Assembly: GCA_964605705.1 (NCBI GenBank)
Contig: CAZSDW010000062.1
Span: 1 to 15,646, forward strand
Reading direction: 5' to 3'
DNA length: 15,646 bases
Source: CAZSDW01 sp964605705
GTDB lineage: Bacteria; Fidelibacterota; UBA2242
The first letter of the stretch is position 1. Each line of letters starts with the position of its first letter. This document shows, in pieces, positions 1 to 8,073 of this stretch. Below the pieces are notes generated by a model that was given only the letters and a program-made list of their open reading frames with translations, searched no databases and was not told where the DNA came from. The position numbers were made by a program, and so were the translations under genes.

Positions 1-242
1 GAATGTTTTAAGGATGCGAACCGGTCGCAATTTGCGACCAGTTCATTTTTTTCTTCATCATTAAGCTGAAATCTGAACTCGGCAGGGAAACGTTCAATAT
101 TTCTTTTGACTTGCTCATTAAGGCGTTTTACCTCAACACCATACAGTAGCGCCAGATCCCGATCAATCATAACGTACTTCTCGCGCAGGAAAAAAATTCT
201 GTCTTGGATGTCTTTCGTTTTTATCAGTTGCGTATGTTCCAC
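1..242 (-). CDS. ORF6N-domain protein, N-terminal part (3' end beyond window)
   Basis: The reverse strand reads open from a GTG at 242 to the window edge, giving 80 codons. The protein has the hallmarks of the ORF6N domain: an IQDRIFFLREKYVMIDRDLALLYG segment (written here as IQDRIFFLREKYVM then IDRDLALLYG), then VEVKRLNEQVKRNIERFP, EFRFQL and ELVANCDRF. ORF6N is a presumed DNA-binding domain related to KilA-N modules of phage proteins. In bacterial chromosomes it is often found inside type I restriction-modification loci, which fits the hsdM gene directly upstream. A second in-frame GTG at 254 would overlap the palindrome at 253-281, and a TGA lies just upstream of it. No good ribosome binding site is seen, so translation may depend on hsdM. 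The C-terminal part is not in the window, so full length and any second domain are unknown. Confidence 0.83.
   Translation of the reverse strand, partial: MEHTQLIKTKDIQDRIFFLREKYVMIDRDLALLYGVEVKRLNEQVKRNIERFPAEFRFQLNDEEKNELVANCDRFASLKH
19..43. repeat. Imperfect palindrome inside the ORF6N gene
   Basis: Arms of 12 bases flank a single central base at 31, with one mismatched pair (22/40). The core GTCGCAATTTGCGAC (24-38) encodes the VANCD stretch of the ORF6N protein. It matches the core of the palindrome at 253-281 except at the centre and at one symmetric pair of positions, where the change on one arm is matched by a compensating change on the other. Function is unknown. It could be a protein-binding site or simply a consequence of the encoded residues. 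Confidence 0.6.
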
Positions 243-252
243 ATTCTGGTCC

Positions 253-281
253 ACTTGAAGTCACAAATTGTGACTTCAAGT
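253..281. promoter_or_regulatory. Perfect 29-bp palindrome between hsdM and the ORF6N gene
   Basis: Arms ACTTGAAGTCACAA (253-266) and TTGTGACTTCAAGT (268-281) are perfect reverse complements around a single base at 267. The element starts at the base next to the hsdM stop codon and ends near the possible start codons of the ORF6N gene, so it fills the whole intergenic gap. It has no U-tract on the transcribed strand, so it is not a standard intrinsic terminator. A one-base centre would make a poor RNA loop, which favours a DNA-level dyad (operator-like) over an RNA hairpin. Calling it a regulatory site is inference; the dyad itself is directly visible. Confidence 0.6.
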
Positions 282-1841
282 TTATTTTTTGGTTTTTGAT
301 TCTTCGTTTAGTTCAAGCTTCTTTAAATTTCCGATAATCAGCGCATTCAGTTGTGCTTCTTCTTTCAACTGCTCTTCAAACTCGGTTTTAAGAGTTGTAA
401 ATCGTTCTTTAAAATCAAAATCATCTTCATCATCGGGCAATCCCACATAACGTCCGGGGGTTAGTACATAATCCAGTTCTTTCACTCTTTCAACAGAAGC
501 GGAATTGCAGAAACCTTTAATGTCTTCATAACTGCCGTTTGGGTTTCTCCAGTTGTGGTAAGTGCCGGCAATATTTTGGATATCTTCTTCCGAAAGCTCT
601 CGTGTACGGCGATTGATCAGATGTCCCATATTGCGGGCGTCAATAAACAGGATTTCATCCCTGCGGTTGCGGAATTTACCGTTTTCCCGGTTGCGGCGTA
701 CAAACCAGAGACTTGCTGGTATTTGAGTATTTAAAAACAACTTTGCCGGAAGGTTCACAATGCAGTCGATCAAGCGGGCTTCCACCAGCGCTTTGCGAAT
801 ATCGCCTTCGCCGGATGTTTTGGATGTTAGCGAGCCTTTTGCAAGTACAAATCCCGCCTGCCCGCCGGGTGCCAGGTGATAAATAAAGTGTTGTATCCAT
901 GCGTAATTGGCGTTGCCTGCCGGCGGCACGCCGTATTGCCAGCGACCGTCTTTGCGTAACAGCTCGCCGGACCAGTCGCTGTCGTTAAACGGCGGATTGG
1001 CGATGACAAAATCGGCTTTGACATCTTTATGGGCATTATTCAAAAAGGAACCTTCATTATTCCATTTGACCTGTGAACTATCAATACTGCGAATGGCGAG
1101 ATTCATTTTGCATAAGCGCCAGGTGGTCTGATTGCTTTCCTGCCCGTAAATAGATATATCCCTGACGTTTCCTTGATGATTTTTAACAAACTTTTCAGAA
1201 TGTACGAACATACCTCCACTGCCGCAGCAGGGATCGAGTACCCGCCCTTTATAAGGTTCCAGCATTTCGACTAATAATTCGACAACAGAACGTGGTGTAT
1301 AGAACTGTCCGCCTTTCTTGCCTTCCGCCAGGGCAAACTCGCCGAGGAAATACTCAAACACTTTACCAAGGAAATCGCCTTTGCCATTTTCTTTGTCTGT
1401 TGAGATATTGCTGATTAGATCAATCAATCCACCAAGATTGGTTGGATCGAGATTGCCGCGGGCATATACTTTTGGTAACACATCCTTTAGTGAAATGTTA
1501 TCCCTTTCGATAGCATCCATTGCTGAGTCAATATCTTTGCCGATTTCCGGCAGTTTGGCTCTTTTTTGTAAATAAGACCAGCGTGCCGAAGGCGGCACAA
1601 AGAAAATATTCTCGGCGCGATATTCGTCGCGATCTTCGGGATCGGCACCGGCTAATTCGCCTTCGCCTTTTTTCAGTTTCTCATAATATGATTCGAAAGC
1701 ATCGGAAATATATTTTAGAAAGATGAATCCTAAAACGACGTGCTTATATTCGGCGGCATCGATGTTTTTTCGGAGCTTATCCGCGGCTTTCCAGAGATGT
1801 TTTTCGATGGGCTCTTCTTTAGTGTTTTGTGCCATATTCAT
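282..1841 (-). CDS. hsdM: Type I restriction-modification system DNA methyltransferase subunit (N6-adenine)
   Basis: This 519-residue protein has the normal HsdM length and order. The N-terminal HsdM helical domain is at about 10-130 (EKHLWKAADKLRKN, then HVVLGFIFLKYISDAF). The SAM-dependent methylase domain follows, with GGQFYTPRSVVELL at about 177-190, motif I VLDPCCGSGGMF at 201-212 (SAM binding) and catalytic motif IV NPPF at 282-285. HsdM methylates adenine in the bipartite target read by HsdS, and with HsdR completes the restriction complex. The ATG at 1841 has an AAGGA five bases upstream, which supports it over the second ATG two codons later. The ORF6N gene follows 40 bases downstream in the same direction. 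hsdS and hsdR are not in the window and probably lie to the left. All key motifs are intact, so the enzyme should be active if its partners are present. Confidence 0.96.
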   Translation of the reverse strand: MNMAQNTKEEPIEKHLWKAADKLRKNIDAAEYKHVVLGFIFLKYISDAFESYYEKLKKGEGELAGADPEDRDEYRAENIFFVPPSARWSYLQKRAKLPEIGKDIDSAMDAIERDNISLKDVLPKVYARGNLDPTNLGGLIDLISNISTDKENGKGDFLGKVFEYFLGEFALAEGKKGGQFYTPRSVVELLVEMLEPYKGRVLDPCCGSGGMFVHSEKFVKNHQGNVRDISIYGQESNQTTWRLCKMNLAIRSIDSSQVKWNNEGSFLNNAHKDVKADFVIANPPFNDSDWSGELLRKDGRWQYGVPPAGNANYAWIQHFIYHLAPGGQAGFVLAKGSLTSKTSGEGDIRKALVEARLIDCIVNLPAKLFLNTQIPASLWFVRRNRENGKFRNRRDEILFIDARNMGHLINRRTRELSEEDIQNIAGTYHNWRNPNGSYEDIKGFCNSASVERVKELDYVLTPGRYVGLPDDEDDFDFKERFTTLKTEFEEQLKEEAQLNALIIGNLKKLELNEESKTKK

Positions 1842-2118
1842 TATTCCTTGTCGAATATTTACTAATTCTTAAAGAAATGTGACGAAAAAAAAACGGTTTT
1901 TTTATATAGAAATAGATAACACAACATATACATTGATAAATCCATGCAAGAAATCCATTATCATAGTGTTTAATTATAATCATTTCCATCTCTATTCTCA
2001 AGGTAAAAAACTACAGCTAAGTTTTATAGGATTTTTTACACATCTTATTGTTTGTGGTATCCTTTTCATAATAATATTTCCTGACAATAAACCCTGAAAA
2101 ACCTAAATTACTGACGGA
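1842..2118. other. AT-rich divergent spacer between hsdM and the HAD phosphatase gene
   Basis: This 277-bp spacer is strongly AT-rich compared with the genes on both sides. It separates two divergently transcribed genes, so it must hold promoters for both. I see no match good enough to name a -35/-10 pair or the TAnnTTTG element of Bacteroidota. A short GTG-started reading frame (1879-2097) covers most of it, but it looks like low-complexity AT sequence with no ribosome binding site and is not called as a gene. Confidence 0.4.
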
Positions 2119-2961
2119 ATGATAACACCAATAAACAATAGGAAAACAGATTCGGCGCGGCTGGCGCGAATCCGGCATATCTTCCTGGACATGGACGGGA
2201 CGATTTACAAAGGCGATCGATTATTCGACTGGACACCAGGTTTCCTGGCGACACTGGAGCGGCATAGCATCGGGCATACGTTCCTGACGAATAATTCCGC
2301 CCGCAGCGTGGATCAGTACCTGGAAAAATTGCACGGCATGGGATTGGCGGCAACCCGGCAGGATATCTATACATCGGCGCTGGCGACTATCGATTATTTG
2401 AAAAACCAACGTGGAGAGATTTCACGATTGTATATCCTGGGCACGGATGGCTTGAAGGCAGAGTTCCGGAACACCGGATATAACGTTGTCAGTGAAAGCC
2501 CGGAAGATGAACCAGACGCGGTGATTGTCGGTTTTGACACTACCCTGACCTTCGACCGGCTCTGCCGGGCGGCTTACTGGATTGAAAAAGGCAAACCGTA
2601 CATTGCGACGCATCCCGATCGGATCTGTCCGACCGATCAACCGACTTTGCTGGTGGATTGCGGAGCAATCTGCGCGGCGCTGAGTTCCGCTACCGGCAGG
2701 CAACCGGATTTGGTTTTCGGGAAACCGCGCCCGGAGATGATCCGGAATGTTATGGAACAAAACCAATTGAACAATCACGAAGTGGCGATGGTTGGCGACC
2801 GGCTGTACACGGATATTGAAATGGCACGGGCGGCAGGAATCATGGGAATCCTGGTGCTGTCGGGGGAAACCCGTCGGGAAGATGTCGGCAATAGTCCGAC
2901 TCAGCCCGATTTAATTATAGAGAACCTGGGGGAATTGGGATTGATGATTGGAGATTGTTGA
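2119..2961 (+). CDS. HAD-IIA (NagD-like) phosphatase
   Basis: This 280-residue protein is a haloacid dehalogenase superfamily hydrolase of the NagD/4-nitrophenylphosphatase class. Motif I is FLDMDGTIYKG (DMDGT at 24-28, with the aspartate nucleophile and general acid). Motif II is FLTNNSARS (55-63), motif III the lysine of FGKPRPEM (K202) and motif IV VGDRLYTDIEMA (226-236, Mg-binding aspartates). The C2-type cap lies between them at about 80-195. Such enzymes dephosphorylate sugar phosphates, nucleotides or phosphoglycolate in the cytoplasm; the substrate cannot be told from sequence. The ATG at 2119 lies 12 bases after an in-frame TAA and lacks a clear ribosome binding site. The last codons (LMIGDC) run into the tandem repeat at 2943-3020, so the natural C-terminus may have been altered by it. 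It is convergent with the glucanase genes and appears unrelated to them. Confidence 0.9.
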   Translation: MITPINNRKTDSARLARIRHIFLDMDGTIYKGDRLFDWTPGFLATLERHSIGHTFLTNNSARSVDQYLEKLHGMGLAATRQDIYTSALATIDYLKNQRGEISRLYILGTDGLKAEFRNTGYNVVSESPEDEPDAVIVGFDTTLTFDRLCRAAYWIEKGKPYIATHPDRICPTDQPTLLVDCGAICAALSSATGRQPDLVFGKPRPEMIRNVMEQNQLNNHEVAMVGDRLYTDIEMARAAGIMGILVLSGETRREDVGNSPTQPDLIIENLGELGLMIGDC

Positions 2962-3020
2962 TTGGAGATTGATGATTGGTGATTGATGATTGATGATTGG
3001 TGATTGATGATTGATGATTT
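2943..3020. repeat. GATTGATGATTG-type minisatellite
   Basis: The stretch is built almost entirely of TGATTG, GATGATT and GATTGG words. It includes two exact adjacent copies of a 21-bp unit (GATGATTGG followed by TGATTGATGATT) at 2971-2991 and 2992-3012, and a third partial copy after that. Less regular GATTGGAGATTG copies precede them and overlap the last codons of the HAD gene. It lies between convergent genes. No protein-coding or terminator role is evident; copy number is likely to vary by replication slippage. Confidence 0.85.
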
Positions 3021-3030
3021 GGGATTGTTC

Positions 3031-3161
3031 TACATTCAATGTTATTTATTTCGGAGTCCCGTCACTGATCTCTGTTCACCGATAACTGTTCACCGGCTAC
3101 CGGCGAATGGATACCGGATGATTCAGAATTATTATAAATCGCTTATGTGAGGTTCAAGGAG
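3031..3161. other. Convergent intergenic spacer with a short direct repeat
   Basis: This stretch lies between the minisatellite and the stop codon of the GH5 gene. It contains CTGTTCACCG twice (3072-3081 and 3086-3095), separated by ATAA, then CCGG-rich words. It is simple degenerate repeat sequence. No convincing intrinsic terminator for either flanking gene is seen. Confidence 0.4.
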
Positions 3162-5150
3162 TTATTTCAGATACAGCATGGGCTGGATGGTCTTATGGTC
3201 GGCATCGACAATGACCTGGTAATAATAGATGCCGGCGCTCACTCTTCTGCCCCGATCGTTGGTGCCGTCCCAGCGGATTGTATTAATTCCGGCAGGCAAG
3301 GTGCCGGAAAACGCCTGCTGCACCAGATGTCCCCTGAGATCGTAGATAAAGACACGCAGATTGCCGGGTTCCTTGAGCACAATCGGAATCTTCGTGCTGT
3401 CATTGAAGGGATTGGGATAGTTTTTGCCGACATACAGATAGGATGTCACCTCTTCAACCAAAGAACTGTTGACCGCCGTAAAGACCATCTTTTTAAAATT
3501 GAAACCGCCTTTTGGAAAATAGGTTTTAATGATATGCGTACCCTGCGGTAATTCGATGGAATCGACCGTAACCGTCTGCCAGCTGCTCCAGCCTCCGGTA
3601 TTCGGAATTTCGACCGATTGAATAACCGGCTGATTATCCACCTGCAGCTGTAATCTCCCTGTTGTGGACTGGCTGGCGACCTGAAAACTGATATTGTATT
3701 GACCGGAGTAAACGATTTCCGCCGTATATTTAATCCACTCACTGTCTTCGATCCAGCCGACATTGTATTCACTGGCAAAGGAATTGTCACTTCCCTCAAT
3801 GTCCACGCCGTCGTTACGATAGGTATAGCCGAGGTTCCAGGGCTGATCGGCGTCCCAGTTTATTTTTTTATAATCGTGATCAAAATATGCAATGCCATTC
3901 GTCCCGAAATCATAATCGACTGCATCAATTGTACCCGGGATTACATGAACCTTAAATGGTTTGGAATTCGTTCCGAATTCCGGGTCCGTCAGCGCTGCAA
4001 TGACATCGGGGCGGAAAATACAGTTTTCGAGGGCAAGGCTTTCAGCCATTTCAGTCAGGGCGGCTTTGGCATACTCCGGCGACGGTTTACTGGCGCTTCC
4101 GCTCCAATAATCCAGAATCTGCTGATATGCCGGTGAAATAACTGCAGACAATGGGCTTGTGGTCGTTTCGAATTTTTTATGCGCCCACCAATTCCAGCCA
4201 ATGTTCTCCGCATCCATCAGCCGGACGGTTTCAAAAAACCAGGGATTCGAATTCTCGCCGGTTTCCCCTAACCAGAGCGGCGCAATATTCTGAGTCCTCA
4301 GGCTCCGGTACTGCTGGATGCTGCCGATGTCCGTCTCACTCCAGTATTTGTGAAAAGCATAAACCAGATTGCTGTCGAATTTGGGCGATAGTCCGGCGAA
4401 ATCCGTCGCATACCAGTTGCCCTCGATAAAGATGATGTGATTGGAATCCACCTCACGAACGGCATTTTTAATTCGAATAAACAGATTACGCAAATCGGTG
4501 CCGGTATAACCATCGGGCAGCACCGGTTCGTTCAACAGATCATAGCCAACGATCCAATCTTCATCAGCATAACGTTCCGCAATCCTGCGCCAGATTTCAA
4601 TTGTTCGATCCTGGTTTGACGGAACCGTCCAGAGTTTGGCTTCCCCATCACTGTCGCTGATATTTCCGGAATTCTGTCCGCCGGGCGCGCAGTGCATATC
4701 CAGAATCAGGTAAAGATTGTTTTTCTTGCACCAGACCAGCAGTGTATCGATAATCTCAAAGCCGTCCTCAATAAAGACACCGGGAGAATTGATCGGGGAA
4801 AAGAATTCATAATGAAAAGGCAGACGAATCGAGTTGAAGCCCCATTCCGCAATCAGTTCAATATCCTTTTCCGCAACATAATTTTTACGATAAAGTTCAA
4901 AGAACTCGTTGGTATTTTCTTCACCGATTAACTCAACAATCTGACTCCGGATTGATGACGGTGAGCCGTAGCCGGGCGTATGCAGCATATAGCCTTCCGG
5001 AACCAGCCAGCCACCCAGACCATAGCCTTTGAGAACAAAGGGATTGCCGTCATTATCAACAATGTTATAACCAAGTGTTTTGAAAAAGCCAAAGGACGAT
5101 TGAATTAAAATTACGATTAGTAATATCGTCCGGAGAATATATTTTTTCAT
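3162..5150 (-). CDS. Secreted GH5 beta-glucanase with CBM6 and C-terminal sorting domain
   Basis: This 662-residue protein has four parts. Residues 1-21 are a signal peptide. Residues about 28-350 form a GH5 (clan GH-A) barrel with RLPFHYEFF (109-117), DMHCAPGG (151-158), the acid/base in LLNEP (E208), HKYW (267-270) and the nucleophile in WLGETGE (E296). Residues about 402-560 form a CBM6-type beta-sandwich (YRNDGVDIEG, GWIEDSEWIKYTAEI, GGWSSWQTV). Residues about 572-662 form a sorting domain (NYPNPFN, SAGIYYYQV, ending in LK) typical of type IX secretion cargo. GH5 is retaining, and CBM6 modules often bind beta-1,3- or mixed-linkage glucans. The subfamily cannot be fixed by eye; the GYGLGGWL start recalls exo-beta-1,3-glucanase-like members. 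AGGA five bases before the ATG supports the start. It is the last gene of the glucan locus, separated from the preceding GH3 by a MITE-like element. Confidence 0.9.
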   Translation of the reverse strand: MKKYILRTILLIVILIQSSFGFFKTLGYNIVDNDGNPFVLKGYGLGGWLVPEGYMLHTPGYGSPSSIRSQIVELIGEENTNEFFELYRKNYVAEKDIELIAEWGFNSIRLPFHYEFFSPINSPGVFIEDGFEIIDTLLVWCKKNNLYLILDMHCAPGGQNSGNISDSDGEAKLWTVPSNQDRTIEIWRRIAERYADEDWIVGYDLLNEPVLPDGYTGTDLRNLFIRIKNAVREVDSNHIIFIEGNWYATDFAGLSPKFDSNLVYAFHKYWSETDIGSIQQYRSLRTQNIAPLWLGETGENSNPWFFETVRLMDAENIGWNWWAHKKFETTTSPLSAVISPAYQQILDYWSGSASKPSPEYAKAALTEMAESLALENCIFRPDVIAALTDPEFGTNSKPFKVHVIPGTIDAVDYDFGTNGIAYFDHDYKKINWDADQPWNLGYTYRNDGVDIEGSDNSFASEYNVGWIEDSEWIKYTAEIVYSGQYNISFQVASQSTTGRLQLQVDNQPVIQSVEIPNTGGWSSWQTVTVDSIELPQGTHIIKTYFPKGGFNFKKMVFTAVNSSLVEEVTSYLYVGKNYPNPFNDSTKIPIVLKEPGNLRVFIYDLRGHLVQQAFSGTLPAGINTIRWDGTNDRGRRVSAGIYYYQVIVDADHKTIQPMLYLK

Positions 5151-5166
5151 CTCAATCCTTATATTT

Positions 5167-5387
5167 TAACGTGAGTTCGACATAAGAGATGAATGTTTCT
5201 ATTCTGAAAAATAAACCGTTAAAAACGGTTCTTATTATGAGGTTTATTGGATTAATCCCCGAATTCCCCAGCAGGGACTCCTGTAGGAGAATTCGGGGGT
5301 TACACCCAATTTTTACTAAGAATTCAACTGTTTCAACAGTTTCCATAGGTGATTTCATTATCTTCTTCTTAAGTAGAACTCACATTA
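5167..5387. mobile_element. MITE-like element with 21-bp terminal inverted repeats
   Basis: The left end (5167-5187, containing CGTGAGTTCGACATAAGA) and the right end (5367-5387, whose reverse complement contains TGTGAGTTCTACTTAAGA) match at 18 of 21 positions. The interior is AT-rich and holds hairpins at 5214-5230 and 5253-5302. No transposase or other convincing gene is present, so the element would be non-autonomous. An ATTTTAA word occurs at both edges (5163-5169 and 5387-5393) and may be a target duplication, although it overlaps the repeat ends by a few bases. The element sits between two codirectional glycosidase genes, with its right edge three bases from the GH3 stop codon and its left edge 16 bases from the GH5 start. 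The parent IS family is not recognised. Confidence 0.6.
5253..5302. repeat. Strong hairpin inside the MITE-like element
   Basis: Arms 5253-5266 (TAATCCCCGAATTC) and 5289-5302 (GAATTCGGGGGTTA) pair over 14 bases with a single G-T pair, and enclose a region holding a small inner CTCC/GGAG hairpin. It lies downstream of the GH3 gene and could slow or end transcription into GH5, but no U-tract follows on the transcribed strand. A smaller perfect stem, AACCGTT with AACGGTT, is at 5214-5230. Confidence 0.6.
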
Positions 5388-5389
5388 TT

Positions 5390-7222
5390 TTAATATGTCA
5401 ATCCAAATCCGTATTCAAATAACGGATCATAATCGATATCGCCAACATTAATCGGGATTTGTTCCATATTTCGCATCCAGGAATGTGACAGTTTACCCTT
5501 TGGTGAATAATCTCCGAACAGAACATCGGCGATTCCATCTCCTTCTGTTCCCGGCAACCAGGCAGCGATAATTGCATCACATTTATCCAGAATTGCATCC
5601 AGAATCAGCGGACGTCCGGAGATCAGGATGACAACCGTCGGGATTCCCGAATTGAACACCTTTTCGACAGTGGTGATATCCTCACTGGACAGTGAAAGAT
5701 CCCTTCGGTCACCATTTCCTTCGGCATAGGGCGTCTCACCAATAACTACGACTCCGATATCAGCAAATCCGGTAAAATTGCCCGTGATTGAATAATGAAC
5801 GGTTCCCGCTGATCCTAACCGGTTCTCGATCGCTTCCAGCACGGTCGTTCCAACCGTGATTGCTCCACTGCTGCCCTGCCAGCTGATGGTCCAGCCACCA
5901 CACTGATTTCCAAGATCATCGGCATTTTTACCGGCAACAAGAATACTCACAACAGAATCGGCAATTGGCAGCACATTATTCTCATTCTTTAATAATACCA
6001 GGGACTCACGAACACATTGCCGGGCAATATCGCGATGATTCTGAGAACCAACTGCTCCGGTCAATGTTCGATCAGTCAGGGGATTTTCAAATAGTCCAAG
6101 TGCAAATTTCATTTTTAAAATGCGGCTGACCGCATCATCGATCCGCGATTCTGAAATTCTGCCCTGGTTCACCAGGGATAAGGCAGTTGTCATAAAATCA
6201 TGATATTCTTTGGGCAGCATCACCATATCGATACCGGCATTGATTGAGGTCTCGATATCACTTGCAAAATCACCGGGAAGTTGATCGATTCCACCCCAAT
6301 CAGAAACAACAAATCCTGCAAAGCCCAACTCATTTTTCAAGACAGTCGTTAGCCAGTATTCACTCCCGTGCATTTTCTGTCCATTCCAGCTGCTGAAAGA
6401 AACCATTACCGAGCCGACACCCTCATTAATTGCTGTCACATAAGCAGGCATATGAAGATTCCGCATGGTATATTCGTCAACTTGTGTATCACCCTGATCG
6501 TAACCGTTGTTTGTGCCTCCATCACCTAAAAAATGCTTTGCACAGGCGAGAATGGAAGTATTTTCCGCCAGATTATTCCCCTGATATCCTTTAACAGCGG
6601 CGGCTGCCATTTGCACGGTCAGTTCAGCAGTTTCTCCAAAACCTTCATAGGTTCGTCCCCAGCGTTCATCCTGTGGAACCGCAATACACGGTGAAAATGT
6701 CCAGCGGATACCTGTCCCTGCAACCTCGATCGCTGTTGCCGCAGCTGCCTGTTCGACCAATCCGGAATTGCGGGTACAACCCATTCCGATATTATGTGGA
6801 AATATTGTCGCGCCATAGACGTTATTATGACCATGCACAGCATCAACGCCATAGATGATTGGTATTCCCAATCGCGTATCCAGCGCCTTCAACTGAAAAT
6901 TGTCAACCATATTCGCCCAGGTTGCAGCAGTGTTTGGATATGGAGACGAGCCGCCCCCACTGAGAATGCTTCCGATATTGTAGTTTTTAACATCATCTAA
7001 ATCGTTAATATAACGGCGTTCAACCTGAATCATCTGACCGATTTTTTCCGATAACGTCATTCGCTGCATCAAATCATCAACCCGGTCTTCAATTGCATAA
7101 TTGCTGTTTTTATATATTTCACCGCTTATCGCTGGTTCCGTACTGTTTTGACACTGAGATACGGCAATCAGGATAAAGAAGATCAGCAGGAATAGAATGT
7201 CATCTCTTTTGTCAAAAATCAT
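5390..7222 (-). CDS. GH3 exo-beta-glucanase (barley ExoI-type, without fibronectin-like domain)
   Basis: This 610-residue protein has the two-domain GH3 layout. The N-terminal (beta/alpha)8-like domain (about 45-375) includes GVDAVHGHNNVYGATIFPHN, the KH/FLGDGGT region and the nucleophile in FVVSDWGG (D308). The second domain (about 405-605) includes GGWTISWQG (W444), GETPYAEGNGD with the likely acid/base E501, and the typical final block YDPLFEYGFGLTY. These motifs match plant and bacterial exo-1,3/1,4-beta-glucan glucohydrolases, which release glucose from chain ends of oligo-glucans. Unlike the other GH3 here it lacks the fibronectin-like domain. A hydrophobic N-terminus (residues 9-21) precedes VSQC, a poor lipobox, so export is likely but lipidation is doubtful. 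The start is 11 bases after the GH16 stop, with no ribosome binding site visible, so coupling is likely. The stop codon lies three bases from the MITE-like element, so the last residues may have been replaced. Confidence 0.93.
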   Translation of the reverse strand: MIFDKRDDILFLLIFFILIAVSQCQNSTEPAISGEIYKNSNYAIEDRVDDLMQRMTLSEKIGQMIQVERRYINDLDDVKNYNIGSILSGGGSSPYPNTAATWANMVDNFQLKALDTRLGIPIIYGVDAVHGHNNVYGATIFPHNIGMGCTRNSGLVEQAAAATAIEVAGTGIRWTFSPCIAVPQDERWGRTYEGFGETAELTVQMAAAAVKGYQGNNLAENTSILACAKHFLGDGGTNNGYDQGDTQVDEYTMRNLHMPAYVTAINEGVGSVMVSFSSWNGQKMHGSEYWLTTVLKNELGFAGFVVSDWGGIDQLPGDFASDIETSINAGIDMVMLPKEYHDFMTTALSLVNQGRISESRIDDAVSRILKMKFALGLFENPLTDRTLTGAVGSQNHRDIARQCVRESLVLLKNENNVLPIADSVVSILVAGKNADDLGNQCGGWTISWQGSSGAITVGTTVLEAIENRLGSAGTVHYSITGNFTGFADIGVVVIGETPYAEGNGDRRDLSLSSEDITTVEKVFNSGIPTVVILISGRPLILDAILDKCDAIIAAWLPGTEGDGIADVLFGDYSPKGKLSHSWMRNMEQIPINVGDIDYDPLFEYGFGLTY

Positions 7223-7233
7223 AAAGAGTGGGG

Positions 7234-8073
7234 CTATTGCGATTTTTGATATACCCGAATATAATCAACTTCCATCTTCTGTGGAAAAGAGGTTGTATTA
7301 TCAGGATTGCCGGGCCAATTGCCACCGACGGCAACATTCAGGATAAGATGAAAACGCTTATTAAAAGGAGCCGGAAAATCATTCCCGGCAGAATACCATG
7401 AGGATTGCGTTTCATAAAGCAGACCATCGACATACCAGCGAATTTGAGTCGAATCCCATTCGAGCGCAAAGACATGAAAAGCCGATGCGAAATTCCCCGT
7501 GCTCAGTTCATAGGAATCGCCCGTATAGACATTATTGGGATACTGTCCGCCATAATGAAGGGTTCCGTAAACCTTTTCCGGTTCCTGCCCCAGAAGTTCC
7601 ATGATGTCGATTTCACCACTGGCAGCCCAACCGCCATAGAGCCAGTCCGTCGGCAGCATCCAGATTGCCGGCCAGAGCCCCTGACCATAAGGAAGTTTTG
7701 CACGTATCTCAAAGCGTCCGTATCTCCAATCGCCCTTATTCTTTGTTCTGAGGCGTGCGGAGGTATAATTGCGGGTTCCACCGGGTCCGGTATAGGTTTC
7801 CTTCAATGCCCGGATCACCAGCACACTGTCATCAATATAAGAATTCAAAGCGCGGTCGGTATAATACTGCAATTCATCGTTGCCGCCACCGTCGGCGTTG
7901 ACTTCGTGTTCCCATTTAGTCGGATCAATTTCAGCACCATTAAATTCATCGTACCACACCAGGGTATAGCCTTCAGGATCATCGGATCCACTGGGTTGAT
8001 TGTCACCATCGCAACCCGCTAAAGCAATGGGTCCGACGAGCAGCAGCATCAACATTAATTTTTTAAAATCCAT
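7234..8073 (-). CDS. GH16 laminarinase-type endo-beta-1,3-glucanase lipoprotein
   Basis: This 279-residue protein starts with a lipoprotein signal peptide ending in LAGC (lipidated C21) and a short Ser/Asp/Pro linker. A single GH16 jelly-roll domain follows (about 36-277), starting YTLVWYDEFNG and ending VDYIRVYQK. The catalytic motif is GEIDIMELLG, with nucleophile E154, assisting D156 and acid/base E159. The ExDxxE spacing (beta-bulge type) is that of laminarinases and related GH16 enzymes, not of lichenases. Supporting blocks are GRFEIRAKLPYGQGLWPAIWMLP, written as GRFEIRAKLPYG then QGLWPAIWMLP, and LILNVAVGGNWPG. It probably cuts laminarin or mixed-linkage glucan at the cell envelope. GAGAG lies seven bases before the ATG. 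It heads a gene set continuing into GH3 (11-base gap) and has a 294-base leader that may hold a promoter. Confidence 0.94.
   Translation of the reverse strand: MDFKKLMLMLLLVGPIALAGCDGDNQPSGSDDPEGYTLVWYDEFNGAEIDPTKWEHEVNADGGGNDELQYYTDRALNSYIDDSVLVIRALKETYTGPGGTRNYTSARLRTKNKGDWRYGRFEIRAKLPYGQGLWPAIWMLPTDWLYGGWAASGEIDIMELLGQEPEKVYGTLHYGGQYPNNVYTGDSYELSTGNFASAFHVFALEWDSTQIRWYVDGLLYETQSSWYSAGNDFPAPFNKRFHLILNVAVGGNWPGNPDNTTSFPQKMEVDYIRVYQKSQ

Noticed and set aside
1879..2097. 72-codon plus-strand reading frame starting at GTG
   Set aside because: It lies in very AT-rich spacer, has low-complexity composition, has no ribosome binding site and resembles no family.
2971..3012. CRISPR-like array of 21-bp repeats
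   Set aside because: The units are directly adjacent with no unique spacers, and no cas genes are present.
5152..5422. Small reading frames on both strands across the GH3-GH5 spacer
   Set aside because: They run through the inverted-repeat element and its hairpins on both strands, one extends into the GH3 gene, and neither resembles a transposase or known peptide.
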